Source of the DNA: Nemertoderma westbladi
Lineage: Eukaryota; Xenacoelomorpha; Nemertodermatida; Nemertodermatidae
Length of the DNA: 47,367 nt
Assembly (NCBI GenBank): GCA_032718475.1
Contig: JAUCBJ010004835.1
Coordinates: forward strand, 1 to 47,367
Reading direction: 5' to 3'
Part shown: positions 21,785-32,891 of the stretch, one piece after another
Numbering within the stretch: the stretch's first letter is position 1
Layout: each line of letters starts with the position of its first letter
Notes under the pieces: generated by a model
Databases searched by the model: none
What the model saw: the letters and a program-made list of their open reading frames with translations, nothing else
Told to the model about the DNA's origin: nothing
Program-made: the position numbers and the translations under genes

Positions 21785-22915
21785 TTAACTCGTTTGGTAC
21801 AACGCTCTCCGCCACTCTGGTGACAGGTTATATCGTGTCAAGCCGGGACGATGGTAAGGGTTAAACGGCGATATTAAATGTCCGCGTCCCAATCCGGCTA
21901 GGTAGGATGGGCTAATATCTAAGAAACCCACAACTGGGGTGCCACCGACTAATCGTTCAGGTAACACTAGATCTTTGAGCAGTGAGTACAGCTCGGGAGG
22001 ATCCGTCATACTAATAGGATCAAGAGTCTGAGGTCTCACTAGGGAATGAGGAGCTCTGATCGAGTATTCCGAAACTCTGATCATTGGTTTATTTAAGGAT
22101 CGTCTGAGTCGAACGAGCGTAGGTGATACATTGAACAAGTTTCGCTCGAAACTCCCGTAAGTATAGCGAGTAAAACCGTGTTTAAAGCAACGTCTCCGCG
22201 GATGTTTATGTCTTTCCGTTTGTTGGTTGGGTCTTGGGCATTCATCGCAATAATACCCAAAAACGTACGTCTTGTAGGGGAAACGCGAGTGATCTTTCTC
22301 CAGCTTACAATATTCCTCCATCCGTTCGAAGCTATTCGGTACAACAGGTAGCGGTCGATCGGCGGTAAGATACATCATAGGGGAATCGAGCCGTTTGAGT
22401 TCTACCATGCGGTCATGATGTATACCTTGAGGATATCGAGTTTCTAGATTTTGTTGACTGGCAATATTGAGATATGTTTCTATCAGGAATTCCAGATAAT
22501 CGTTGAAGTCGCTGCGTTTATCCGGCTCCTCAACGTCTTCTCTTTCGAGTCTGTTTCGAATAGAATTCTCGTGTTCCATTCTCGGTTTATCGTTCCGCCT
22601 CCGCTGGGTAGGATATTTCAATCGTACCATTTCCCTTTTGGTGTCGACATTGTCCGTATCGTGTAAATCGATAGGATGACCAGTAGTTAAGAAGTCCACA
22701 TACGTACCATTACGATGCGTATAGCGAGCGGTGAATTTGTTATAGTCCAACTCACGCGTGAGCTGCTCTTGGGACATTGGCGGTTCGATATAACGATCAT
22801 CGTCCTCCGCAGCAGTTGGACCAGCGTCACCGTGTATCAAGCTATCAACAAACGCTTGTAAAGGTAGAGTATATCGCTCCCTGATACCAAGATCATCTTC
22901 TATCAACTCAATCAT
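21785..22915 (-). CDS. Second ORF of the BEL/Pao-like element, 376 aa, function unknown
   Basis: An intact ORF starting MIELIEDDLGIRERY, in the position where some LTR elements carry env. It has no signal peptide and no hydrophobic membrane segment, so it does not look like an envelope protein. The N-terminal half is rich in charged residues (ERED, RRRNDKPR). A possible metal-binding patch lies in the middle (~residues 222-245: YYCDECPRP, then basic residues and RRCFKHG). The C-terminal third is proline/arginine/tyrosine-rich (PSYLAGLGRGHLISPFNPYH). An acceptor-like ATATAGCAG lies 2 bp before the ATG (AG at 22918-22919), so it could be expressed from a spliced RNA. I do not recognise a family; a captured host gene or a diverged Gag-like or accessory protein are both possible. 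Confidence 0.6.
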   Translation of the reverse strand: MIELIEDDLGIRERYTLPLQAFVDSLIHGDAGPTAAEDDDRYIEPPMSQEQLTRELDYNKFTARYTHRNGTYVDFLTTGHPIDLHDTDNVDTKREMVRLKYPTQRRRNDKPRMEHENSIRNRLEREDVEEPDKRSDFNDYLEFLIETYLNIASQQNLETRYPQGIHHDRMVELKRLDSPMMYLTADRPLPVVPNSFERMEEYCKLEKDHSRFPYKTYVFGYYCDECPRPNQQTERHKHPRRRCFKHGFTRYTYGSFERNLFNVSPTLVRLRRSLNKPMIRVSEYSIRAPHSLVRPQTLDPISMTDPPELYSLLKDLVLPERLVGGTPVVGFLDISPSYLAGLGRGHLISPFNPYHRPGLTRYNLSPEWRRALYQTS

Positions 22916-24565
22916 ATCTGCTATATAAATTTATCCATATTATAATGAGTTTATATTTAGGCGAGCGGGCGTCGCTGCCTACCCCAATCAGCCCCCGGAC
23001 AGTGCGAGATCCTCAGCGCCGATGTGTCGTCGCCGCTGTACTTTCGCCAACGACGTAGCCGCACAACGACAACGACAACCGGCACAAGTCACTCGACTGT
23101 CCGTCCCAAAGGCTTAGATACACCTCAGGTTCTTACTGGAGAGTTAGGGTTACTTTCACAATTGCGACTCGCTACTGTAAACACACCTTAGTAGTAACAT
23201 TCGCCTATAAACTCACAAATACCACACACACAACTTGTCACAAATTACACACACTCGGGTCACTTGTCCGTTAGTCAATGCCTTCCAGAATGTCACTGTA
23301 TTATTATGTATCCTTGGATACTAGCAGTGCGCTATTTATTCCCTATGCTATTCAATGGGACAAGCTTTCAATTGTTCTTTTAACTCAATTCTAATTCTAG
23401 CGTGGTTGTTGCTATGGTGACATTATGCAAAGCTAGCGGTAGAATTAGGGTAATTCCAATGCATACAGATCTGGGATGTTATTTAATAGTAATTCTTTAA
23501 TGATCAATGTTCTGTTTTATACATGACTTTATGAATTTTATCGGCTATTGACTATGTTTGGGAGACTTTCGCACACTCATACGCATGATAAGATAAATCT
23601 CCGCTCCCGTGATCTATTAATTAATGGAATTTTGGGAATGTTATAAATTGCGTAAAAATGGCAATTTATTAAATTCATTAAAAGGCATGAATTTAAATTA
23701 TTCCCTGAAATTTTATTATTTAATAATTAAATGGACATATTTTGATTCTATAATATGTCTGGGGACACAAGATCCTTAATTCTATGACAATTGTCTTTTT
23801 AAGAATATCGGTAAATGCTACGATATCTTAATTGACTAGAATTGTTGAAGGATCTGAATTTTACAGATTTTGATTTATTAGATTTGCAAATATTAAATAA
23901 TTAATATTTGAGATGGGCACCGATTTATTCCAGAACTTGTCTGGGGACGTTAACCACTGATTCTAGAATTTGTCTTTCAAGTATATCGGTGGGTGCCGCG
24001 ATATCTTAATCGACTAGAATTACAGATGGTCAAAGGGTTTAACAGATTTATTTTGCGTTATACACTACTGTTAAAGGGACATCACGCTACTATATTTATT
24101 ATTTAATATACGGTATGAGAGCAATATCGCACGAAGCAATGTCAGTGTGAAGAGGCAAGTCGTTTCCAAGGTCTACCCAGAGCTTGGTTTAGCCGAGACA
24201 CGAGGATCTGAACTTTGCATTCCTAATACTCTGCCTACCAATAATACTTGAATATAGTAGTGGCTTTATTGTACTTTAATAAGTACGGATATGTCATCTT
24301 ACTGTAGTTACGTATTTATAATATAATACGGACAGTAAGGAAAGAGGAAAAGAATTATTTCTTGCCGTCGCACTAAATATAATATAAGTAATTACGTACG
24401 CAATAAACACGAATATATTGCACTATTCTACTAAATAATCGCTAAATAAGATTCTACTAAATTAAATAAAACGATTATAATAAAATTACATAGTAATACA
24501 TACATAAATATAAAAATAATAAAATAATATAAAATAATAGAGTCACACACCCACTCCATATGTTG
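22916..24565. other. Non-coding spacer within the BEL/Pao element
   Basis: No ORF of note. It has a GC-rich patch (22960-23110) and then an AT-rich part. A degenerate direct repeat about 190 bp apart (near 23755-23850 and 23938-24025) shares GTCTGGGGAC, AATATCGGTRRRTGC-like and CGATATCTTAATYGACTAGAATT-like stretches. This is where RT-integrase-region or subgenomic signals would be expected, but nothing recognisable remains. Confidence 0.5.
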
Positions 24566-27500
24566 TTACGTTATGGAGTCCCTAGATGTTTGAAGGATTA
24601 GGGAGGTGGTCGTGGGAAGAGAATCTTGCCTTCCACAGTTTCCGGAGAGTCCTCCATTCCCTTCCGGTAAACACAAACGACCGACTGGGTGATTGAGCCG
24701 CTGCATCCCGAATACAATTCCAGGTTTCCTCTTCGTCCTGGAATAGTGACGATAGAAACATCGCTCAAAGTATATGACGGCGTTACAAAGCCGATTCCAG
24801 GAGCTATAGTGGTCCGTCGCTCCCTGCAGGAGAGGTAAGAGTCCCTGCGAGACGTCTGATGTTCCAGAGCTCCAATCGCTCCCTCTGATCTTCTTGAAGG
24901 ATCCACTCGCGGTGGGGAGGTCCAGATCCACGGCGTCGTCCCTGGCAATATGTAATACCGACAGATCTATCCCGGGTTCAAATAACTCCGATCCACCCGT
25001 CCGGGTTTTAGTTTTGACTTTCTCCGCTCCCTTGGCTGGTCTAATCTCAGTCGGAGTAAGATGGGGAGGCCATTCATCCTCCTTACTCAGGAAGTCGGGT
25101 TCACCTAACCGGTCTGTAGTATTTGTCAGTTCTTGAGGAGTTGCTCCTCTGAAAGCGATGTCAGTTGGATTAAACTGCTTGGGGCAATATCTCCATTGAT
25201 CTACATTGGAGCTAAGATTGTCATTATCTGAGGAGTGTGGTGTTCCCTCAGTTGGGTCGTCTCCCTCACTAGTATCATCTTCCCATTCACTCACCTGGCG
25301 GACGCGATCTTGAAGCAGTCTTTCTCTGAGCGTTCTTCGGGAAGGTCCAGTAAGGTACCAACCTACTCTAGTTCTTACCGCATAGGTCTGAAGTGGTTGC
25401 GGTTGAGCAGGTCGTTTCTCCAATGTCTCCAGCGCCTCATGCGCGTTTTTACCGATTAATATTTGTACTCCAGGATAATCGGTGTCGAATCTAGGGATGT
25501 TAAGTTGTTGGGCATGATCATCTTCGTCCCAATTATAAGGTTCCACTTGGGTGGTAACGAAGTTCTTTATTGCCACCATTTTGACTGACCTTATACTGTA
25601 TTCTCCTAGTTTATCCTGTGGAGTGGACAACTCACCTATATAATAGTCGGCAGCTACAGTAGAATTCCAAACCTGCATGATCCCTGACATGTTTAGCTTG
25701 GTTCGGAACTTGGGTTGTCCAGCAAAGATGACTTCGGCTAGTTCTTTATCGATGAATGTTCCTGTGCTACCGGAGTCCAGGAGGGCGTTCACTATATAGC
25801 TCTTCTGAGGTCCGTGGACCCGTAACTGGACTACAGGAAATTCTCGGATTCCTATATTGGAAGTTGGCGCTTTCCAAGATGGTTGTTGATCAGAAGTAGT
25901 TAAGGTAAGGTCGCTGTCTGTGTCTTTCTCATGCACGAGTGCTCGATACACTGCGGTGGTGTTTATTAGGTAACAGGATTCGTTTTGGTCGGAGAACTCG
26001 TCCGTATAGAATCCTTCCATCTCAGATTGATCAGTGTCGTTCACATCACTGAATTGGACATGTAGTTCGGACTCACTTACCTGACTCGGGCTGTTTCGTT
26101 CGAATTCCGTGTGCAACAAGATATGATGTTTTGCGCCGCACTTTGCACACCTTGCGTCGGAGTAACAGGTTCGCCGTTGGTGTCCTCGTCTGAGGCAATT
26201 ATAACACAACCGCTTATCCCACATGACTTCACGTCTATCCTCGAGTGATTTCCTCAGGAATTCATCACATACATTCAAACGGTGGGGCCCGTCGCACAGC
26301 ACACATTTGGGTTTGATGTTACTTACTTTAACCTGTGCTGTGTGGTGCACATTCGTTCTTTCCTCGGGCTTTCTCACCTGAATTCTCTTGGGAGACGTAG
26401 GAGGAGTTTTTCTTACCTGTTCTCTCCTGTCATTAGTTCGAGACTTGAATTTACTTACCTGGTCTTTAGGCGTTTTATTGACATAATAAGATCTTTCAGT
26501 GTCTTTCCCGCTATCCTCTCCTTGAGAAGTCTGGCTTTCGCCGTCGTCTCTATAACACACTGGTGTTACCCTTCTCCTAGAAACGGGTTTCTCACTTACC
26601 TTACTTTCCGCTGTCTTCTCTCTGGACTGCTTTATGAGCTGTAATTTCACTTCGCCATCCAAGAATGTCATGAGATCAGTCATGGTAGGGTCTCGTTGTT
26701 GTTGTTCCATCATATATAACACTTTCTTGTCCCAGCGTGTACCTACTCCACCCTTGGGCAAAGTAGATGCTAAGGCTCTTACAACCATAGAATTCTGGTA
26801 TTCATGAGACTTACCTAGCCAATCTAATTGTCTACAGATCTCCTGAATCTCATCGGAAAACTCTATAATCCCGCTGCTAAGAAACTTTCGGGGCGCCATT
26901 AATTTTGCATACAAATACCCAGCTATGTTATTCCTATTACCATACCTGATGTTTAGTGTATCCCAAACTTGTCTTAATCCGTCTGGATGTCCAATAAACT
27001 TTAACGCCATTAACTTGGGAGATCCTTCCAAGCACTCTATGAGGAATCTAAGTTTCTCTCCATTAGATAGTACAGAGTTCTGTATGTTATCTTTGTAATA
27101 TTCATTAAAAGGTAACCATTTCATCTCATCTCCATTGAACTTGACGATCTCTCCAACCTTTACCGCTTGTCGGGCTTCGGTTCTAGCCATTTGGCGTGTA
27201 AAACTTTCTTGAGCCATCGTATTATTGAATAGAGAATTATCGGTATATAAGTTTCTCGGATTATTATCAAGTCTAGATGAGATATCATTATCAACAGGTT
27301 TATAATTACCCTTAATAGGGTTTACTATAGGAGTTTCTACTTCGCTAGCAGTATAGATGCGTGTAGGTTCCACACCTTGCGCATGGGATACTTCAGACCT
27401 AACGGGTTGACACATTGTTACAGGGGGTGGTGGTATACCCTTTTGTGTGTTCACTAATTTATCGCGTTCTAGCGCGATACTTTGCTGCACTTCTTGCAAC

Positions 27501-29473
27501 TCTAGTCTACTTTCCCTTACTGTGCCCTTGAATTGCTGAACAGTCTCCTGCATCTGCCCGAGCAGGAGATCCATCCCCCACCGTCTCTCGTCCACCCATT
27601 CGACCGCAGAAGCGGGAGTCGCCAACGTTGTAGCGGGCGGACGAGGGACAACGGGCGACAAATCATGAATATTTCGCTCGGGGTCCAGGACCTGAACTGT
27701 CTCCTGGGCAGTTCTACGGGGCACAGGTAGCTTAGTGCTATGCAGAGGGAATTTAGAGGTAGTTTCAGGGAGCACAGGTGTGTCTATCACCGAAGGGGTG
27801 ATTTCAAGAACAGGCCTAATTATTTCAGGCTCATCTACTATAGTAGGGAGTCTTTCTATTTTAATTGTTTGGTCTGTGGGTTCTGTACTACCTAAGTTGG
27901 TGTTATTTACTTGCCTTCTAACAGCTGGAGGCAAATCAGGTAATTTCTGACGGTGGAACGTTCTTTTACGTCTGCTTAGGCGAGATCGATTTCCTCCGCC
28001 TTCAGTGTCGGTGGTATCGCCTTCCTCCGATGATGTATAACCCTGTCTTTTGGGAGTAGATCGATTCATCATCTGCATATTACTAGCTGTTAACTGTTTA
28101 CTGAAGTCGTCTTGCTTCTCTTGAAGATTTTCCAACTCCAGTTGGGCGATCTCTTCAGCCGCTCTCCGTTCTGCTTCCGCCACCGCTGCCGCTTTTGCCT
28201 CTGCCGCTGCCGCTGCTGCCGCTTTTGCCTCTGCCGCTGCTTCTGCTGCTGCCGCTGCCAAGGTCGCTTTTCTTTCTGCCTCTGCCACTGCTGCTATCTT
28301 TCTGTCTTCTATACGTTTTTTCTTTACCTTTTCTTCTTGGTCTCTAGCGATGCGGAGTTGTTCATCGAATTTAGCTTGGTTCGCCGCTAACCTATCCACA
28401 TCAATTGCATCCAACACACGCTGGGCTCCTTCACTATTAGGACTAAGTCCCGCTAACCTTCTCCTCAACTCTTCATCTCCTACAAAACGTTGATAGTCTG
28501 ACAGATAGATGTCAATGGCATCCCTCTTATGCGGTTTCTCTGCCGTCGCTTCACTTTCCACTTGGGAAAAAGTAGCGTCTGTTGATTCTCCATGGGTTGA
28601 GCGCTCCTCCAGCTGAGCTTTCCACTGAGCTGTTCCTTGAACCTGGCGACTCACCCGTTGAAACCAAGTCTTTACGGCAACTTGCAACGACGTGTCTTGT
28701 CTTCTTTTAGAAGCCTCTTCAAAGGCTGATAATATTAGCCTGATTCGCAGAATTCTTTCTCTAACTTGATAAAGCAGTTGTCCCTGCTCTTGAGGTCCCT
28801 TTGGTTGTTGAAACAGTTGTTTTTCTACTCGCTCCATAGAGCTGAAGAATCCCTGTGCGTATCCGGCTGCGGACCTCTTCCACACAGCTGGATCGATGGT
28901 TTCCTTGGCTACTCCCATCCGGTGTATGTCTTCCCAGGCAGCTTCTGATAAATCAAATGGGAGTCCGGGTCCGGGGAAGTTCCATTGTGACTCGACCATA
29001 GACTTCAGTTCTTCCCTTGTGTATCCCTCATAGCTATCTTTAGTGGCTCGCTTACTTCTCGCCCAATCGATCTGGTGTTCTTCCACCGCGATCAATAACC
29101 TAGTGAGTACGGCTGCAGGAAGGATGAGAAGGGGATCTGAATAAGCCGCATCCGTCATCCTTGCTCCGCGTTCGGGTGTCAGTTCTACCGTATCTTCACT
29201 ACTGGAGCTGTCGGGCCGCTGAGAAATAAGTTCTTGGCTCGCGGGTGGTTGCTGTTCCGCTGCTTCTTGGTCCCGCTTGACCTGAGCTCGAGTGCCTATG
29301 ATAGACCTACGATGTTGGACCAGCCTAGGTTCTGTTATTACTACAGGAGGGATGACCTTCCTCACAGTGGGAGGTGAACTGAACTTACGACTAGACGGTT
29401 CTACGCCTCTATCTGAGTCGCAGATAGTTACATCTAATAAACTGTCTGACAGGTTCTGCTTAGTATCAGACAT
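24566..29473 (-). CDS. Gag-protease-type polyprotein of the BEL/Pao element, RT deleted, 1635 aa
   Basis: One uninterrupted frame from the ATG at 29473. The N-terminal ~750 residues are an unusual extension: a Ser/Pro-rich start, a helical region (~150-300), an Ala/Glu/Lys-rich coiled coil (~375-445), and a proline-rich stretch. A DUF1759-like Gag domain follows (~768-920, VKFNGDEMKWLPFNEYYKDN to ALASTLP). Zinc knuckles are at ~1055-1115, including CYNCLRRGHQRRTC (CX2CX4HX4C). A retroviral-type aspartic protease is at ~1200-1330 with LLDSGSTGTFID. After GWYLTGPSRRTLRERLL (~1340-1365) an acidic linker of only ~60 residues leads straight to WRYCPKQFNPTDIAFRG (~1424), normally located after RNase H. 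The whole RT/RNase H core is therefore absent but the frame is kept. No integrase DDE core is visible in the rest. It would form particles and process Gag, and depend on another element for RT. Confidence 0.82.
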   Translation of the reverse strand: MSDTKQNLSDSLLDVTICDSDRGVEPSSRKFSSPPTVRKVIPPVVITEPRLVQHRRSIIGTRAQVKRDQEAAEQQPPASQELISQRPDSSSSEDTVELTPERGARMTDAAYSDPLLILPAAVLTRLLIAVEEHQIDWARSKRATKDSYEGYTREELKSMVESQWNFPGPGLPFDLSEAAWEDIHRMGVAKETIDPAVWKRSAAGYAQGFFSSMERVEKQLFQQPKGPQEQGQLLYQVRERILRIRLILSAFEEASKRRQDTSLQVAVKTWFQRVSRQVQGTAQWKAQLEERSTHGESTDATFSQVESEATAEKPHKRDAIDIYLSDYQRFVGDEELRRRLAGLSPNSEGAQRVLDAIDVDRLAANQAKFDEQLRIARDQEEKVKKKRIEDRKIAAVAEAERKATLAAAAAEAAAEAKAAAAAAAEAKAAAVAEAERRAAEEIAQLELENLQEKQDDFSKQLTASNMQMMNRSTPKRQGYTSSEEGDTTDTEGGGNRSRLSRRKRTFHRQKLPDLPPAVRRQVNNTNLGSTEPTDQTIKIERLPTIVDEPEIIRPVLEITPSVIDTPVLPETTSKFPLHSTKLPVPRRTAQETVQVLDPERNIHDLSPVVPRPPATTLATPASAVEWVDERRWGMDLLLGQMQETVQQFKGTVRESRLELQEVQQSIALERDKLVNTQKGIPPPPVTMCQPVRSEVSHAQGVEPTRIYTASEVETPIVNPIKGNYKPVDNDISSRLDNNPRNLYTDNSLFNNTMAQESFTRQMARTEARQAVKVGEIVKFNGDEMKWLPFNEYYKDNIQNSVLSNGEKLRFLIECLEGSPKLMALKFIGHPDGLRQVWDTLNIRYGNRNNIAGYLYAKLMAPRKFLSSGIIEFSDEIQEICRQLDWLGKSHEYQNSMVVRALASTLPKGGVGTRWDKKVLYMMEQQQRDPTMTDLMTFLDGEVKLQLIKQSREKTAESKVSEKPVSRRRVTPVCYRDDGESQTSQGEDSGKDTERSYYVNKTPKDQVSKFKSRTNDRREQVRKTPPTSPKRIQVRKPEERTNVHHTAQVKVSNIKPKCVLCDGPHRLNVCDEFLRKSLEDRREVMWDKRLCYNCLRRGHQRRTCYSDARCAKCGAKHHILLHTEFERNSPSQVSESELHVQFSDVNDTDQSEMEGFYTDEFSDQNESCYLINTTAVYRALVHEKDTDSDLTLTTSDQQPSWKAPTSNIGIREFPVVQLRVHGPQKSYIVNALLDSGSTGTFIDKELAEVIFAGQPKFRTKLNMSGIMQVWNSTVAADYYIGELSTPQDKLGEYSIRSVKMVAIKNFVTTQVEPYNWDEDDHAQQLNIPRFDTDYPGVQILIGKNAHEALETLEKRPAQPQPLQTYAVRTRVGWYLTGPSRRTLRERLLQDRVRQVSEWEDDTSEGDDPTEGTPHSSDNDNLSSNVDQWRYCPKQFNPTDIAFRGATPQELTNTTDRLGEPDFLSKEDEWPPHLTPTEIRPAKGAEKVKTKTRTGGSELFEPGIDLSVLHIARDDAVDLDLPTASGSFKKIRGSDWSSGTSDVSQGLLPLLQGATDHYSSWNRLCNAVIYFERCFYRHYSRTKRKPGIVFGMQRLNHPVGRLCLPEGNGGLSGNCGRQDSLPTTTSLILQTSRDSIT
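24598..24948 (-). pseudogene. Possible out-of-frame remnant of integrase C-terminus
   Basis: A different minus frame overlapping the end of the long ORF reads SIVTIPGRRGNLELYSG, then SITQSVVCVYRKGMEDSPE and ends ILFPRPPP. The spacing resembles the C-terminal tail of BEL/Pao integrases (a PGRDG-type turn, then a T-R-[SP]-V-x-x-[LV] motif before the end). If correct, the integrase core was deleted and the C-terminus is now out of frame. This is a weak, motif-level call. Confidence 0.35.
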
Positions 29474-31712
29474 GTTTATGGATACAGTTGAATGCCTACT
29501 GCTATATTACAGTCTAAGCAAGTCTAGCAATTCAGTATTAACTGCTAGCCTAGTAATTAATTACCGATACTGCTACTCAGTGTAGCGTGATATATATAAT
29601 ATATTAGAATACCGGTATGCTTATAGTATATATAACTATTATTACAGACTAGGGTTATCACAGAATACCGGTATAATTTTAGCACAAATATATATAAATA
29701 TATAATAGGCCTATCGGGAATACCGGTATACAGCTTACAGTTTTGTAGTATATATAATTATAATTCTGGACTAGAATTAATTATAAAGTACCGGTATAAT
29801 TTCAGCCTAAATTTATAGAAATAAAGATAATAGGCTTATCGTAAATACCGGTATATCAATTATTTTAAATAATTGAATTTCTGAATTTTAGGGTTACTTG
29901 GTTACTTTACTTACTTTATTACCGTTTTTTGAGCAGTAATCCAACTGATATTGAGACCTAATGGTTGTATGGTAGGCCTACTATTTATAAATCGTTAGAT
30001 TTGATTTATAATATATATATACCCGTTTTAATGGGTTTTGTCAGTATTTGAAATAAATGTTATTATTTCTGGGGAGTAATCACTACACAAAGCGGTGCGC
30101 TTTCAGTGAAGTGTTACTTATAGGACACTAAAACAAATAATGCTAATTTACCTAAGTTACTTAATACTACAAATTACGTACAATTCGGGTGAGATTACAA
30201 TCTCTAAATAAACACAAAAATTTACAAAAACACAAAATACGAATTTTCAGGGTAATTTTACAAGAAGTCTACAAACCAGCCTAACAAAGGGTTAGAATCT
30301 GGTTATTACAACGGACAGGGTACTACGGTATTTGAAAATAATAAGTAGTAGTAAATACACTGCGTTGTCCAGATAGGAAAATACCACCGCCTGACGACCT
30401 ATAGCCGTATCACTATAGGTACTACGTTATGTATCACGGAGTGTTCCTACCTAGAAGTTAATAGAGCTAATCGAACGTGCCTATCAACCACTTTACAACA
30501 CAAATATAATGTCTACACTAATTACTTTCGGAAAGCACTGTACACTAAACCCTAAATTAGGTACGAGTACTTGTACAACATATAATCAGTAGTTAAATAT
30601 ACTTGAATAGCTAAAAGAACCACGGCATCTGCTGGAGTGACCGGTGCACAAAATCACCAGTCTTTACCTACGCCAAGCAGCCCGTGTAGTACCGGGGTTA
30701 ATTTAACTATAGCGGTATGTATAACAAACACAATTATTGTAGGAACAAACTTGGGGAATGAATGTTGCGAATAATCGCATAAACTCTGAATAATAAATAT
30801 TACGCTACGCGTACAAACCACTCAAACAAAATGCAGACCAAATACTGACAGACTACTATCAAGCCTAAATAAACTACAGGACATGCAGACTCCGAAATGA
30901 TTAGGTAGTATGCGTTCTAACCCAGTAGTACGACTTATTCTTTAGTTGGGGGTTTACCTTACAGCTTTGGCTGCCCCTACTTCCTAACCGTTCTTTATCG
31001 GACAGAGGCTCTACACACACTGCAATCCTTCAGACCTAATAACAGCCAGACAACTATCCAGCCTACAAATTATCTAAATAAATATTATACGCTACCTGTA
31101 CAGACTACACAAACAAAGTACAGACTAAACGATGGCAGACTACTCTCAAGCCTAAATAAACTACAGGACATGCAGACTCCGAAATGATTAGGTAGTATGC
31201 GTTCTAACCCAGTAGTACGACTTATTCTTTAGTTGGGGGTTTACCTTACAGCTTTGGCTGCCCCTACTTCCTAACCGTTCTTTATCGGACAGATGATCTA
31301 CACACACTGCAATCCGTTCAGACTTAACAGCAATCAGACAACAGCTCAGCCTACAAATTGTCTGTACAATCTGATCAGGCTTACACGCCTTCTGTTCAAT
31401 ACTGGCCTAAAAACAAATAAAACTTGACAGAAATAAGTAAAAATCTCAATAAAAAACCAGGGCTGCAGTCCCTGATTAATTATTAAGGCCTACTATTATC
31501 AAAATCGAATAATACTGCTGTACCTGTACTGCTGTAGGTACCGGTCCGGGTGGTTAGGTAGTCAGGCCTACTGGGTACCGGTTGCCGGTACTTCAGCTTT
31601 ATTGCCTACTGCAATACAGAAGCTATATCCGTCAGTCCGTTATTGTTCTTACCAGAACAATATTAAACTGTATTTAATGCCTACACTGCAATACAGACTA
31701 GATATCCGTTAT
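29474..31712 (-). other. Long 5' leader of the BEL/Pao element
   Basis: About 2.2 kb between the 5' LTR and the Gag-type ATG, with no long ORF. The sequence just inside the 5' LTR (minus strand ATAACGGATATC) does not begin with the TGG expected for a tRNA primer site directly at the LTR edge, so the primer site is not identified. Many ACCGGTAT and TAGGCCTA words occur at 29600-29900. Confidence 0.6.
30788..31362. repeat. Tandem duplication of ~287 bp in the leader
   Basis: Two adjacent copies (about 30788-31074 and 31075-31362) share AAGCCTAAATAAACTACAGG (30861 and 31148) through TTTATCGGACAGA and beyond, with scattered differences at the edges. Confidence 0.85.
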
Positions 31713-32886
31713 TGTTCGCGCTTTCAGACCTTTGGCAGTTTAACCCGCCAAATTAGGATGTCTTCTAGATAATAAATCACTTTTAGCCTCTGACAAATAT
31801 TTGATTCACTACACTAGTCGAAACCAATCGGTGCGCGATCATTCACCCGCTGGATATACCCGGGAGATTGGGTTCGACGGCTTAATCGTATTGCTATGTA
31901 AGCCTAATGTATTATTCGACTGACAGTATTATATAATCTCTGACAATATTATTCACCTTCGGGGAATATTAACAGTTCCTTTAGGACGTGGCGCTCTATC
32001 TATAAACAGAGTTATGACTTAAACTACTCACAACGATATGGCTTAGTTACAATTCACATATATGGCGCATTCTTTAGGAAATGCTTCGTTATCAGTCTCA
32101 CTCATACACAATGCTGCACAATACTGCACACTGATCTGCCGATCTTCACTGATTTTAGTCACATATAAAAGGAACACGGACCGAATCATGTAGGGTCTAT
32201 CAAATAACATTAGATTCACTTCAAACCACTTTAACATAAGTCACAATCGTTATATGTAACCTTTCTCTCTTACCTTCGGTATATCAAGAATATTGGGTTT
32301 TCGGGGTTATTTATCGTTATTCCAAATATAATAATTCATCAACCATATTATGAAGAACTGACAGTAAATAGCAGTATAACAATATAAAAGTATGCACAGG
32401 TTGTTTGATTTGGTATGGTATGTTATGTTTAGATAACGGATATATGTCCTTATAATTAAGCCTACTAGTGTAAGACTAAAAACTGAAAACACGGAGGTGC
32501 CAAAAGCCGGTTCTTAGGCTCTGGGCAAAAACATAACACTGAACTACTGAGCCTCTGTATACACCTCCAACACAGAGACAACAAACGCTCTGATTGGTCA
32601 ACCGAACAACGAGAGAACAAAGAAACAAAGAAACGTCGACGTGGCAATATCAGCTGTTAGCCATCGTCATGGTAGCGACACTGTTTTCAAGAGTATCTAG
32701 CTTATCGCGTCACGAGATTGTGGATTATGTCCTCTAAAGTACAAATACAGTACAAATACATAAGAAATGACTTTTATGTCCTCTAAAACACCAGTACAGC
32801 AAGGACACGGCCTTTTTATGCCTGGCAAACCAACTACAGAGTACTTTAAGGGAAAATAACCGGTTAATGACGCAAAAGCTTTTACA
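31713..32886 (-). repeat. 5' LTR of the BEL/Pao element
   Basis: Near-identical to 20142-21313 and 2 bp longer. Because the internal genes are on the minus strand, this is the promoter-bearing LTR; transcription would run leftward. It is followed outward by the right copy of the TSD (32887-32891, GACTG). Confidence 0.92.
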
Positions 32887-32891
32887 GACTG

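Larger units (their letters stand above)
20142..32886 (-). mobile_element. BEL/Pao-type LTR retrotransposon, 12.7 kb, RT-less (non-autonomous)
   Basis: The element has two 1.17-kb direct LTRs with TG...CA ends (read on the minus strand), a 5-bp TSD, a long leader, a Gag-protease-type ORF and a second ORF, all on the minus strand. The BEL/Pao assignment rests on the Gag domain (DUF1759 type), the clustered zinc knuckles, the DSGS protease, and a WRYCPKQFNPTDIAFRG segment typical of the linker following RNase H in BEL/Pao Pol. RT, RNase H core and integrase core are not found, so replication would need proteins from a partner element. The LTRs differ at only a few positions, so insertion is recent. 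Confidence 0.88.

Noticed and set aside
24894-28390. Plus-strand ORFs opposite the long Gag-type frame, including a Cys/Arg-rich one at 28112-28390
   Set aside because: They are antisense shadows; the Cys/Arg/Phe-rich one is the complement of the Ala/Glu/Lys coiled-coil codons.
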